A stretch of 26,183 nt of DNA from a virus: positions 1 to 26,183 of IMG/VR virus record IMGVR_UViG_3300020220_000285; one strand, given 5' to 3'. How positions within the stretch are numbered: position 1 is the stretch's first letter; each line of letters opens with the position of its first letter. The notes under the pieces are model-generated. The model worked only from the letters and a program-made list of their open reading frames with translations, did not search any database and was not told the origin of the DNA. Position numbers and translations under genes: made by a program. Positions 1-9,057 of the stretch are shown here, one piece after another.

Positions 1-344
1 TTTGTATTCATCCTGATGTTCAAAATCAAGAATACAATATCACTTCTTGGTTTGTGAGTCGTTGTATCAAAAAGTTTCGTAAGGAAGCAAAGGTAAAAGT
101 AATACTTTCTTATGCTGATTCTTCTCGTCACAACGGAATTATCTACCGTGCTTGTAATTTTAAGTATTATGGATTGACTGACCCAAAAAAAGACTTTTAT
201 TATGCTGATGGAACTAAACACTCAAGAGGGAGTGTTAAAGGTGTTGAAGGAGAATGGAAAGAAAGAAGTAGAAAACACAGATACTTAATGATATTTGACA
301 AAGATCTTCAAAAAAGATTGACATGGAAAGAACAACCATGTTAA
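1..344 (+). CDS. Mom-like adenine modification protein (5' truncated)
   Basis: The reading frame is open from position 3 with no stop before 344, so the gene begins upstream of the window; the GTG at 54 lies inside the coding part. The visible 113 or so residues contain SYADSSRHNGIIYRACNF followed by YYGL, FYYADG and RGSVKG. This matches the C-terminal half of Mom-type GNAT-fold enzymes, which carry a conserved ADxxxxHxGxIYxAxNF segment. In phage Mu, Mom modifies adenines in phage DNA and protects it from restriction; family members in marine phages are plausibly DNA-modifying, but the target base here is inference. The basic C-terminus (KERSRKHRYLMIF) also fits DNA contact. A terminator follows 48 bases after the stop. 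The alternative is a generic GNAT acetyltransferase. Confidence 0.75.
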   Translation, partial: CIHPDVQNQEYNITSWFVSRCIKKFRKEAKVKVILSYADSSRHNGIIYRACNFKYYGLTDPKKDFYYADGTKHSRGSVKGVEGEWKERSRKHRYLMIFDKDLQKRLTWKEQPC

Positions 345-391
345 AATAAAAAATGGTGATATTGTACCAAACCCCTTCCGTGTGACTTCAG

Positions 392-417
392 AACCTCCGA
401 TTTTTCGGGGGTTTTGT
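392..417 (+). terminator. Rho-independent terminator after the Mom-like gene
   Basis: AACCTCCGA (392-400) pairs with TCGGGGGTT (405-413) across a TTTT loop. This gives nine pairs, one of them G-T, followed by a T-rich stretch. It separates the modification gene from the virion module. Confidence 0.85.
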
Positions 418-423
418 TGTATG

Positions 424-430
424 CTAAATA
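424..430 (+). promoter_or_regulatory. T4-type late promoter box (CTAAATA)
   Basis: CTAAATA lies 33 bases before the ATG of the 1623-residue virion gene and directly after a terminator. T4 late promoters consist of a TATAAATA box at -10 read by gp55-type sigma factors; NATAAATA and CTAAATA variants are used in cyanophages. Placement in front of a structural gene supports the call. Confidence 0.65.
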
Positions 431-462
431 ATCATTAACGGAAATCTATAAAAATTATACAA

Positions 463-3400
463 ATGGGTCTCTCAAGATTAGATAATTTTCTGAAGAATGT
501 TCGTGGCAACTTACTTTATGTTGATCCTAACAGTATTGATGCCACTGATGGTATTGAAAACCAGGGAAATAGTTTAACTCGTCCATTCAAAACAATTCAA
601 AGAGCTTTAATTGAAGCAGCAAGATTTTCCTATCAAAGAGGTTTAGATAATGATAGATTTGCAAAAACAACGATTATTTTATATCCTGGAGACCATCTTT
701 TAGATAACCGTCCTGGATGGATTCCAGATGGTGCGAACAATTTTATCAAAAGAAGTGGAGAGACCACAAGTGATTTCTTATCTTGGGATTCATTAACAAA
801 CTACAATTTAGCAACAGAGAACAACGCACTATACAAACTTAATTCAGTCTACGGTGGTGTAATTCTTCCAAGAGGAACATCCATTGTTGGAATGGACCTT
901 CGTAAAACAAGAATTCGTCCTACTTATGTTCCAAATCCAACAAACGATAATATTGAAAGATCGGCAATTTTCAGAGTTACTGGTGCTTGCTATCTCTGGC
1001 AATTTACCATTTTAGATGCAAATCCAAATGGAAACTGCTACATTGATCATTCACCAAACCTTTATGTTCCAAACTTTTCACATCATAAGTTAACTGCTTT
1101 TGAATATGCTGATGGTGTGAATAACGTTCATATTGATGACGCTTTTATTAATTATTCGACAGATAGAACTGACCTTGACATGTATTATGAAAAGGTTGGT
1201 TTAGCATATGGAGATTCTACTGGAAGACCAATTAGTCCCGATTATCCAAGTTCTGGTGTTGACATTCAAACAGTTGTCGATGAATTTCGCATCGTAGGTT
1301 CTAAGGGAGCCGCTGTTGGTATTTCAAGTATTAAATCCGGAGATGGTGTAAGTGGAACAACTGATATTACAGTCACCTTAACAGAATCACTTCCCGGATT
1401 AAACGTAGACACTTCAATTCAAATTAGTGGAGTAAGTTCGCCAGGTTACGATGGGCAATATACTGTTGCTGAAGTATTGAATTCTACCCAAATTCAGTAC
1501 CAAGTTCAAAACATTCCCGCAGATGTTCTTCCATCAAGTGCTGGAGCAACTTTAAACATTTCAGTAGATACAGTAACATCAGCATCTCCATATATCTTTA
1601 ACATCTCATTGAGATCTGTGTATGGACTTTGTGGTTTGCTAGCAGATGGAGATAAAGCATCTGGATTTAAGTCTATGGTTGTTGCTCAGTTCACCGGAAT
1701 TGGATTGCAAAAAGATGACAACGCTTTTGTAAAATATAATTCAATCGCAGGACAGTATGAAGATTCCACTTCAATAGTAGATTTACATACAAATTCACAG
1801 TCAAGATTTAAACCAGAATATGAAAACTTCCACATTAAAGGAACCAATGATGCATTCTTGCAGTTGGTTTCAATCTTTGCTATTGGTTATGCTAAGCATT
1901 TTGAATGTGAAAGTGGTGGAGACGTTTCTATTACAAACTCAAACTCAAACTTTGGAGCAAAAGCACTTAATGCTGTAGGATTTAAACGAGAAGCATTTCC
2001 AAGAGATGATATTGGATATGTGACACACATTATTACACCAAAAGAAATTGAAAATAATGAAGTAACATTTGAATTTAATTCAATTGACGTTGGAACAACT
2101 GTTGGCGTTGCTTCGACAAATAGACTTTATCTGTATAATGAAACAAACGAAGATTTACCACCAGAAACTGTTCTTGATGGATATCGTGTTGGAGCACGAG
2201 CAAACGACACCATTCACGTTTTAATTTCACAAACTGGTATTGTAACTCAGTATTCGGCAAAAATTATTATGCCCAATACTCAGTACACTGCAGATGAAAC
2301 TGATTATGAAAAAATATTTACCGTTGGAAGAAATGTAGGAATTAATAGTATTGGATTAAGTGGAAGTAATATTATCACTTTAACTGAAAATCATAGTTTC
2401 TTAAGTGGAGAATCAGTTCGAGTTATTAGTGATAATGGACATCTTCCCGATGGAATTGTTGCAAACCAAATTTATTTTGCAATTACTGATGGAACCCTTA
2501 CTTCAAATGAAATCAAATTGGCAGCAACACTGAATGATGTTATTTCAGAAAATGAGATTCAAATTAATACCAAAGGTGGTGTCTTACAAATTGTCAGTAG
2601 AGTATCCGATAAAAACTCAGGAGACATTGGACACCCAGTTCAATTTGATTCAAATGTTGAACAATGGTATGTCAATGTCGCAACAGCAGCTTCAGAAAAT
2701 AGCATTTATCCAACTATAATTGGACTTGGGACAGCAAATCTTGGTGATGCAACTCCAAGAACATATTTGACAAGAACTCCAGATAATCGTATTCTTGATG
2801 ACACAATTTATCGTATTAGATATGTAATTCCAAAAGATGCAATTACTCTTGCAAGACCACCATTAGAGGGTTCCATCATTCAAGAATCTAATAATGTTAT
2901 TGGCGCAGGAACTACAGAAATTCAAAAATATTTTAGTCCGACGCCAACTACAATTTCAAATTCCACCGAATTAAGAAATCCAAGATTTATTGCAGGTGCT
3001 GAATGGGATGGAACATATGCTCAAATTAAGACAGAAGTTCCACATAATCTTTCAGTTGGATCTCAAGTAGAGATTCAAAACATTATCAGTTCATCAAATC
3101 CTGTTGGTGTTGCAAACTCAGCATTCAACGGAACCTTTACTGTTGCGGGAATTAGCAGCACAAAAGTATTTACATATGAATTAGATACAAATCCAGGAAC
3201 TTTCCAAAACAATACTTCAACGAGAAATCAAAATCTTCCATACTTTAAGAGAAAGAAAACATCAGCAACTTATTCAATCTACAAAGTAGAAGAAGTTCAA
3301 CCATATATTCAAAATGTAAAAGATGGTGTATATCATCTTACAATTGTTAATCACGATAATCACCCAACAGTCGCACCATTTAGTGATCTTAAGTTTTCGC

Positions 3401-5334
3401 AACCAGTTAGAAACCTTTATCCACAAACAAACAGAGATCATCCACAATCAGATCCTAAAGCATCTGTTTGTTTTGCACTTCCAACACCAATTGGTCAAGT
3501 TGTTGTTGATGAACCACAAAATAGCATCACTAAAGAAACACTTCTAAAGACATTTGATGATTATACTGTAGGATTTGGAGTCACTGATATTGTTTCTACA
3601 ACAGGAACATCTCATACTATTTTTACCGAAATTGATCACGGATTTGCTGGTATCGCAACAGTAAGTATTGTGTCTGGAGGTTTGAATTATGGATTTGGTC
3701 CTGGTAACGTAAGTCTTTACAACGCAAAATTAGTTGGTTTTGCCGGATCAACTACTGGTGAAAATGCAACTGCACTAATTACAGTAAATGGTTCTGGAAC
3801 AATTACCAACGTTCAAATCATGGATGGTGGTAGTGCATATGGTATTGGAAACACACTGTCAGTTGTTGGAGTTGCGACAACTACTTCATTCTCTGCAGGT
3901 ATCGTAAGAGTTGAATCACTCCAAAATGCTATTAATGACACTTTAACCATCACAGCAATTAGAGACTCTGAAGCAGAAAATTATAACACTCTTTATAAGA
4001 TTGACTCCATAACTGTAGGTAAGTCAAAAGAATTGAATGTAACCTCTTGTGAAAGTATTTCTGGTTATTCAACGACCGGTATTGGAGTGACTACTTTACA
4101 GAGAACAGTTGCAACTGTAAATGGAAAAGCACTTGGCATTTCCACAATGATTTATAATGGTGTTACTGGAATTGCTACAATTACATTTAATACTACTCAC
4201 GGATATGGAGTAGATAACAAATTGAGAATTGGTGGTGCAGATAATTCACGTTTAAATCGTGATTTTATTGTCAAAAAAGTTAATAATCTCACTACACTCA
4301 CAGTTAATCCTGGTGTTACAACTGGTTCAACCTCAACAGGTGGTAACATTACAGTTTATAGGCATGATTTTTCATCTGCTGGTGGAGACTTGAGTGATGA
4401 GAATGAAAATACATCAGGAAGATTAATTCCAATTTATGCAGGAATCACTACTACATTAGGAATGTCTGTGTCCTCATCAACCACAAGCATTACAATTGAT
4501 AATGCAAAAAATATTGGAATTCAACTTGGAGATTATCTGTTAATTGACGATGAAATTATGCGTGTGAGGTCAACAGTTGTTAGTAATAATGTAACAGTTT
4601 TTCGTGGTCTTCTTGGAACTCTTGGTGCTTCTCACCAAATCAATTCTCTTGTAACTAAGATTAAAACATCACCAATTGAATTTAGAAGAAATTCACTTAT
4701 TCGTGCATCTGGTCATACATTCGAATATCTTGGTTTTGGACCTGGCAACTATTCTACTGCTCTTCCAGAAAGGCAGGATAGAATTTTATCTCCCATTGAA
4801 GAATTATTGGGACAAGCAACTAAAGTAAATGGTGGATTATGTAACTTCACTGGTATGACTGATACTGGTAATTTCTACACTGGCACCAAAAAACTGGTTG
4901 GAACTACAAGTAAAGAAGAAGTATTTGATGCTCCAATTTCAACTGTTACTGGTGAAGACATTTCCGTAGGTTCAAACAGTCTTGGATATAATACAATCAA
5001 TCCACTTGAAGCTCTTGTAGATCGTTCAATTACAGTTTCTGGTGGACCTGATGGAAATATTATTTCAGAATTCAACGGTCCAGTTGTATTTAATCAAAAG
5101 ATTACATCCACATCAGGAAAGGGAATTGAAGTTGGTTCCATGTTCATTAAGGGTGAAGAGGTAGTTTCCAGAAAATATACTGTAGGAGTTGGAACACCAT
5201 CAGAATCAGGTAATCCTGGTGATGTTGTTTATAATTCAAACCCAACTTCTGGTGGGTATCTTGGATGGGTTTATGTTGCAGACAATAGATGGGAACCATT
5301 TGGACAAATTGCTAATGTAGGTGTCTTTACTTGA
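463..5334 (+). CDS. Giant virion structural / tail fibre-like protein
   Basis: This 1623-residue protein is of a kind typical of T4-like cyanophage tail modules. Residues about 1-70 include LYVDPNSIDATDG and the phrase NSLTRPFKTIQRALIEAA, which resembles the opening of pectate-lyase-like beta-helix domains (GTxxxPFxTIQxAI). Residues 1060-1135 or so are Gly/Ser/Thr-rich beta repeats (SGGLNYGFGPGN, DGGSAYGIGN). Residues 1405-1500 hold the FRRNSLIRASGHTFEYLGFG segment seen in cyanophage fibre proteins. The C-terminus (GDVVYNSNPTSGGYLGWVYV) looks like a fibre tip or attachment cap. No catalytic residues are evident. The gene follows a CTAAATA late box and has no strong ribosome binding site near its ATG. 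A role in the adsorption apparatus is inferred; it may replace T4 gp10-12 or gp34-like functions, but that equivalence cannot be fixed from sequence alone. Confidence 0.8.
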   Translation: MGLSRLDNFLKNVRGNLLYVDPNSIDATDGIENQGNSLTRPFKTIQRALIEAARFSYQRGLDNDRFAKTTIILYPGDHLLDNRPGWIPDGANNFIKRSGETTSDFLSWDSLTNYNLATENNALYKLNSVYGGVILPRGTSIVGMDLRKTRIRPTYVPNPTNDNIERSAIFRVTGACYLWQFTILDANPNGNCYIDHSPNLYVPNFSHHKLTAFEYADGVNNVHIDDAFINYSTDRTDLDMYYEKVGLAYGDSTGRPISPDYPSSGVDIQTVVDEFRIVGSKGAAVGISSIKSGDGVSGTTDITVTLTESLPGLNVDTSIQISGVSSPGYDGQYTVAEVLNSTQIQYQVQNIPADVLPSSAGATLNISVDTVTSASPYIFNISLRSVYGLCGLLADGDKASGFKSMVVAQFTGIGLQKDDNAFVKYNSIAGQYEDSTSIVDLHTNSQSRFKPEYENFHIKGTNDAFLQLVSIFAIGYAKHFECESGGDVSITNSNSNFGAKALNAVGFKREAFPRDDIGYVTHIITPKEIENNEVTFEFNSIDVGTTVGVASTNRLYLYNETNEDLPPETVLDGYRVGARANDTIHVLISQTGIVTQYSAKIIMPNTQYTADETDYEKIFTVGRNVGINSIGLSGSNIITLTENHSFLSGESVRVISDNGHLPDGIVANQIYFAITDGTLTSNEIKLAATLNDVISENEIQINTKGGVLQIVSRVSDKNSGDIGHPVQFDSNVEQWYVNVATAASENSIYPTIIGLGTANLGDATPRTYLTRTPDNRILDDTIYRIRYVIPKDAITLARPPLEGSIIQESNNVIGAGTTEIQKYFSPTPTTISNSTELRNPRFIAGAEWDGTYAQIKTEVPHNLSVGSQVEIQNIISSSNPVGVANSAFNGTFTVAGISSTKVFTYELDTNPGTFQNNTSTRNQNLPYFKRKKTSATYSIYKVEEVQPYIQNVKDGVYHLTIVNHDNHPTVAPFSDLKFSQPVRNLYPQTNRDHPQSDPKASVCFALPTPIGQVVVDEPQNSITKETLLKTFDDYTVGFGVTDIVSTTGTSHTIFTEIDHGFAGIATVSIVSGGLNYGFGPGNVSLYNAKLVGFAGSTTGENATALITVNGSGTITNVQIMDGGSAYGIGNTLSVVGVATTTSFSAGIVRVESLQNAINDTLTITAIRDSEAENYNTLYKIDSITVGKSKELNVTSCESISGYSTTGIGVTTLQRTVATVNGKALGISTMIYNGVTGIATITFNTTHGYGVDNKLRIGGADNSRLNRDFIVKKVNNLTTLTVNPGVTTGSTSTGGNITVYRHDFSSAGGDLSDENENTSGRLIPIYAGITTTLGMSVSSSTTSITIDNAKNIGIQLGDYLLIDDEIMRVRSTVVSNNVTVFRGLLGTLGASHQINSLVTKIKTSPIEFRRNSLIRASGHTFEYLGFGPGNYSTALPERQDRILSPIEELLGQATKVNGGLCNFTGMTDTGNFYTGTKKLVGTTSKEEVFDAPISTVTGEDISVGSNSLGYNTINPLEALVDRSITVSGGPDGNIISEFNGPVVFNQKITSTSGKGIEVGSMFIKGEEVVSRKYTVGVGTPSESGNPGDVVYNSNPTSGGYLGWVYVADNRWEPFGQIANVGVFT

Positions 5335-5340
5335 TAAATA
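5333..5340 (+). promoter_or_regulatory. Late promoter box (GATAAATA)
   Basis: GATAAATA overlaps the stop of the preceding virion gene and lies 40 bases before the fibre ATG, in the NATAAATA form of T4-like late promoters. A clear ribosome binding site (AAGGAG, 5369-5374) follows six bases before the ATG. Confidence 0.7.
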
Positions 5341-5380
5341 ATAAAAAATAGAGGGGATAGTGAACCTCAAGGAGTAACCA

Positions 5381-7657
5381 ATGGCTATTCAAAAAGATTT
5401 TATCATTAAGAATGGTCTTGAAGTTAAAAGTAATTTAATTGTTGCCGATTCTACAGTTGAAAGGGTTGGAATCGGCACCAGTGTAATGAATAATAAACTC
5501 CAAGTTCTTGGAGGTATTGGAGCAACAAATATTGCAGTTACAGGAATTGGAACAATTCCAACTCTTAGATCAACAAACGCTTATATTGACACAACATATT
5601 CAAACGCAGGTATTATTACATCATTAAGTGGTATTGGAGCAACTTATTCAATTGCTAATTTTGAAATAGTTGGTGTCAATACTCTTAATGCAGTTAGTGG
5701 AATTGTTACTACATTAAGTGGTTCAAATGCATATTATACAAATACATTTGTTACTAATGAATATGTCAGTAACATTTTTGGTGTATCAGGTATTGTAACA
5801 ACATTAAATGGAACTACTGTTAGATATGATACTGCAAACATAGAAAATGGAAACATTGTTTCTGGTGTTGTCACTACAATTACAGGTACTAATCTAAATT
5901 ATAGTGGCATAGGAACTATTACTACAGCAAAAGCAACTACATTATTAGCAAATACAGGAAACATTGTTTCTGGTGTTGTCACTACAATTACAGGTACTAA
6001 TCTAAATTATAGTGGTATTGGTACAATTGCAACTTCTAAAGCAACTACATTATTAGCAACTGATGCATATGTTAACAGTGGTGTTGTCACTACAATTACA
6101 GGTACTAATCTAAATTATAGTGGCATAGGAACTATAGGTACTGCAAACATAGAAAATGGAAACATTGTTTCTGGTGTTGTCACTACAATTACAGGTACTA
6201 ATCTAAATTATAGTGGTATTGGTACAATTGCAACTTCTAAAGCAACTACATTATTAGCAACTGATGCATATGTTAACAGTGGTGTTGTCACTACAATTAC
6301 AGGTACTAATCTAAATTATAGTGGTATTGGTACAATTGCAACTTCTAAAGCAACTACATTATTAGCAAATACCGGAAACATTGTTTCTGGTGTTGTCACT
6401 ACAATTACAGGTACTAATCTAAATTATAGTGGCATAGGAACTATAGGTGGAGTTAAAATTCAAACTGGAATTATAACTTCCTCCAACTCTGGAGTTGTAA
6501 CTTATTATGGTGATGGTAGATATCTGCAAAACATTGTATCTGGCGTAGGAATTTCCACAGAACTTGGATTTGTTGGATTTGGTGCAACTATTCTCAATTT
6601 TGGGGGATCTGGAATTACTACAGTTACGGTTTCAAATGGAATTGGAACTATCTTTTTTGAAGGATTTGTTCCAGAAACTGTTGTGGGTGTTGTTACTGGA
6701 TATGGACTTGATATTGTAGGAGTATCGACTCTCACTGCAAATAGTGATTCTCCTGCACTTGATATCACACAAACTGGAAGAGGACTTGGAATTCTTGTCG
6801 GAAACGAAAGAGCAATTTCTGTAGGTTCTGCAACAACCACAGGAACTCCAAGACAAATATTGCAAGTTAATGGTGGTGGTGGTGCTTATGTTGCTGGAGA
6901 TGTTGCAATAGGTGTAACAAGAACAAATGGAGAAAAAGTAAGAATTGCTGGTGGTGCTATTATTACTGGAGTTACTACAGTTTCCAACGCAGCATCGTCA
7001 AGTGGAACAACAACTGGTGCCTTTGTTGTTACTGGTGGTGTTGGTATTGGAGGCAATATGAATATTGGTGGTGCTGTTGTTTCCAGTAGCACTGTCACTG
7101 CAACTCAGTTCATCAGAAGTGGTGGAACTGCTTCTCAAATTTTAATGGCTGATGGTAGTGTAGATTCATTCCCAGTCTCAGGTGATTGGTGGGGTGATAA
7201 GATACCACAAATTGGAAGTAATGGTGTAATGGAAATTGGAAGATATATTGACTTCCATTCAACTGATGCAACTACTTCAGATTTTACATTTAGATTTGAT
7301 AATAGTTCAGATGGAAATATGAGTTTCAGTGGAAGCTTAAGTGTAAATGGAAACATCACTGCTTCAGGAACAGTCACTGCAACTTCTGATGAAAGACTCA
7401 AAACAAACATTAAAACCATAGATAATGCACTTGAAAAGGTTCTTTCTATTCGTGGTGTAGAGTATGATAGAATTGATCTTGAAGAGCATCAGATTGGTGT
7501 GATAGCACAAGAAATTGAAAAGATTATTCCTGAGGTAGTTTATGGGGATGAAACAAAATCTGTTGCTTATGGCAATCTTGTTGGATTATTGATTGAAGCA
7601 ATTAAGGAGCAACAAGAAAGAATTGAAAAATTAGAACGAATTTTACATAATAAATAA
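5381..7657 (+). CDS. Tail fibre with S74 intramolecular chaperone
   Basis: This 758-residue fibre opens with MAIQKDFIIKNGLEVKSN, a start common in cyanophage fibres, followed by beta-rich GIGT/GVVTT repeats. Residues about 150-355 are a tandem array of nearly identical 36-residue units (see the repeat entry). Residues 640-758 form a peptidase S74 domain. SDERLK starts at Ser669 with Lys674, matching the family's Ser-Lys catalytic pair, and is followed by IGVIAQEIEKIIPEVV and a C-terminal coiled coil (IEAIKEQQERIEKLERIL). In this family the domain drives trimer folding and then cuts itself off, so cleavage is expected between Thr668 and Ser669. Expression is probably late, from GATAAATA with a good ribosome binding site. 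The protein most likely forms a trimeric fibre shaft, with the next three genes as candidate tips. Confidence 0.92.
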   Translation: MAIQKDFIIKNGLEVKSNLIVADSTVERVGIGTSVMNNKLQVLGGIGATNIAVTGIGTIPTLRSTNAYIDTTYSNAGIITSLSGIGATYSIANFEIVGVNTLNAVSGIVTTLSGSNAYYTNTFVTNEYVSNIFGVSGIVTTLNGTTVRYDTANIENGNIVSGVVTTITGTNLNYSGIGTITTAKATTLLANTGNIVSGVVTTITGTNLNYSGIGTIATSKATTLLATDAYVNSGVVTTITGTNLNYSGIGTIGTANIENGNIVSGVVTTITGTNLNYSGIGTIATSKATTLLATDAYVNSGVVTTITGTNLNYSGIGTIATSKATTLLANTGNIVSGVVTTITGTNLNYSGIGTIGGVKIQTGIITSSNSGVVTYYGDGRYLQNIVSGVGISTELGFVGFGATILNFGGSGITTVTVSNGIGTIFFEGFVPETVVGVVTGYGLDIVGVSTLTANSDSPALDITQTGRGLGILVGNERAISVGSATTTGTPRQILQVNGGGGAYVAGDVAIGVTRTNGEKVRIAGGAIITGVTTVSNAASSSGTTTGAFVVTGGVGIGGNMNIGGAVVSSSTVTATQFIRSGGTASQILMADGSVDSFPVSGDWWGDKIPQIGSNGVMEIGRYIDFHSTDATTSDFTFRFDNSSDGNMSFSGSLSVNGNITASGTVTATSDERLKTNIKTIDNALEKVLSIRGVEYDRIDLEEHQIGVIAQEIEKIIPEVVYGDETKSVAYGNLVGLLIEAIKEQQERIEKLERILHNK
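5830..6445 (+). repeat. In-frame 108-bp tandem repeats in the fibre gene
   Basis: A 44-base core starting GGTGTTGTCACTAC is present unchanged six times, beginning at 5864, 5972, 6080, 6173, 6281 and 6389. Spacings are 108, 108, 93, 108 and 108 bases, all multiples of three (36 or 31 codons). A higher-order copy is also visible: the segment coding ANIENGNIVSGVV occurs near 5832 and again near 6141. Base-level identity, not only protein similarity, points to recent unequal recombination or slippage. Confidence 0.93.
7649..7656 (+). promoter_or_regulatory. Late promoter box (AATAAATA)
   Basis: AATAAATA overlaps the end of the fibre gene and lies 21 bases before the ATG of the first His-rich tip-like gene. 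It fits the NATAAATA late consensus. Confidence 0.6.
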
Positions 7658-7677
7658 ATTACAAATGATTATGAAGT

Positions 7678-8352
7678 ATGGCAATTTTAGGTTCAAATTT
7701 CTTATCTGGGTGTGGTAGTATTCCAAATTTCATTGCAACTGGAAGTCGCATGGTTTTTGAGCAGACTAATGCGCCTGGACACAACCCGCCTGCTGCGCCA
7801 ACCAGTTGGACAAAAGAAACTAATGCTGCCTTTAATGATGTAGCACTCAGAGTAGTTACAGGACCAGCAGGTTCTGGTGGTGGATTACCATTCATAAGTG
7901 TTTTTCCAAATAGTCCAAAAGGATTATCTGGTGTTCCTCTTGCTGGACCATCAAATTTACAGGTTGAAGCATCAGGACCCATTCTTGCACTTCAACCTTC
8001 TCCAGCTGCTGTAAGTATGACGGCAACGCCTCTTTCTACTCCGCAAATGATTTCACATACTCATCCATATCAACAAAGAGCTACAGGACAAAATCCTAAT
8101 GCGGCTGGACAGTTATCAACCAGAACGGCTGATGCTACCACTAATCAAACCCCAATTCCCTCATCGAGTAGTTACGGCGGTGGTATCGGACATGCTCATG
8201 GAATTCAAGACCAGGGTCATGCTGGTCACCCAGTTAATCCTGGTAGTCACGGTCATGGTGTTAATCCTGTAAATCATACTCACCAATTTTCAATGACTGC
8301 AAGAGATTTTCGTCTCTTATACATGGACGTTATAATTTGTACTAAGAACTAA
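7678..8352 (+). CDS. His-rich tail fibre tip-like protein, paralogue 1
   Basis: This 224-residue protein is the first of three tandem paralogues. Its N-terminal half shares MAxLGSxxLxGCxxI, the GSRMVFEQT box, SWTKET and ALRVVTGPAGSGG with the next two proteins. Its C-terminal third is Gly/His-rich (HTHP, GHAHG, GSHGHG, NHTHQF) and ends YMDVIICTKN. Repeated HxH motifs line metal ions in the needle-like tips of T4 gp37 and related fibres, so a metal-stabilised trimeric tip or receptor-binding head is inferred. Between the two parts lies a variable Pro/Ala-rich stretch. Paralogue 1 carries a unique Pro-rich insertion (NAPGHNPPAAPTS). No signal peptide or enzyme motif is visible. A late box directly precedes it. 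An accessory head-fibre role cannot be excluded. Confidence 0.72.
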   Translation: MAILGSNFLSGCGSIPNFIATGSRMVFEQTNAPGHNPPAAPTSWTKETNAAFNDVALRVVTGPAGSGGGLPFISVFPNSPKGLSGVPLAGPSNLQVEASGPILALQPSPAAVSMTATPLSTPQMISHTHPYQQRATGQNPNAAGQLSTRTADATTNQTPIPSSSSYGGGIGHAHGIQDQGHAGHPVNPGSHGHGVNPVNHTHQFSMTARDFRLLYMDVIICTKN

Positions 8353-8363
8353 AGTAGAAACCA

Positions 8364-9026
8364 ATGGCAACTCTCACCAATAATAGTTTAGACAATTGCA
8401 CTTCAATACCTGATTTTATTCCTGCAGGAACGAGAATGGTTTTTAGTAGTAGTACTGCTCCATCCAGCTGGACAAAAACTACAGATCATAGTAACAAGGC
8501 ACTTAGATTAGTCACTGGGCCCGTTAGCCCTGGAGGATCAACCGTATTCTCAACTGTTTTTCCTGATCAGTTCGACAAACCAGTTGCTGGCAGTATAAAC
8601 TCAGTTGACTCTGCTGATACATTTCAGGGAGCAACCGTTCCGGTGCAAGCAACAACAGGTTCTTTTGATGCATTTCCAACATGGATTATTCAACCAGTAA
8701 CAATAGATGAACAAGAAACAGCTATTCATAATCATTCTTATAACCGTCGAGCTCCTGGTACTAATACTGCCGGTCAAACCGGACCTACACAATGTATTAA
8801 AGATAATATAGAACCAATTTCATTTGGTGGCTCTGGTGCTGGTGGAAGTCATGCTCATGCATGGCCAACCCCGGCGCAAGCATCGAAACCACATAATCAT
8901 CCATTAAGTGCCCAACCACATTCGCACGGTGTTTCACCGCAAGGACCACATTCTCATGGATTTACAACAACAGCACAAAACTTTAAGATTAAGTATGTTG
9001 ATGTAATTGTTTGTAGTAAAAATTGA
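8364..9026 (+). CDS. His-rich tail fibre tip-like protein, paralogue 2
   Basis: This 220-residue protein starts 11 bases after paralogue 1. It keeps the N-terminal frame (FIPAGTRMVFSSS, SWTKTT, ALRLVTGP, GGSTVFSTVF) and the C-terminal YVDVIVCSKN end. The His-rich region is the fullest of the three (HNHSY, GSHAHAW, KPHNHP, QPHSHGV, GPHSHGF). The central portion, where receptor specificity would be expected, is unlike either neighbour. Co-transcription with paralogue 1 is likely given the spacing. The function is inferred from HxH-bearing fibre tips, not demonstrated. Confidence 0.72.
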   Translation: MATLTNNSLDNCTSIPDFIPAGTRMVFSSSTAPSSWTKTTDHSNKALRLVTGPVSPGGSTVFSTVFPDQFDKPVAGSINSVDSADTFQGATVPVQATTGSFDAFPTWIIQPVTIDEQETAIHNHSYNRRAPGTNTAGQTGPTQCIKDNIEPISFGGSGAGGSHAHAWPTPAQASKPHNHPLSAQPHSHGVSPQGPHSHGFTTTAQNFKIKYVDVIVCSKN

Positions 9027-9057
9027 TTATACATAAAAATAAGAGGTAGTTAAAAAA

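Noticed and set aside
5341-5380. GAGG/CCTC hairpin before the fibre gene
   Set aside because: Only four pairs, no T run, and it overlaps the ribosome binding site; too weak to call.
5864-6432. CRISPR-like regular repeats
   Set aside because: The repeats are in frame, code for a fibre segment, and the spacers are themselves repeated rather than unique.
2075-7982. Several long minus-strand and alternate-frame open frames inside the virion genes
   Set aside because: They lie opposite or within well-recognised fibre genes, have low-complexity or unnatural compositions, and lack ribosome binding sites; they are by-products of repeat-rich coding sequence.
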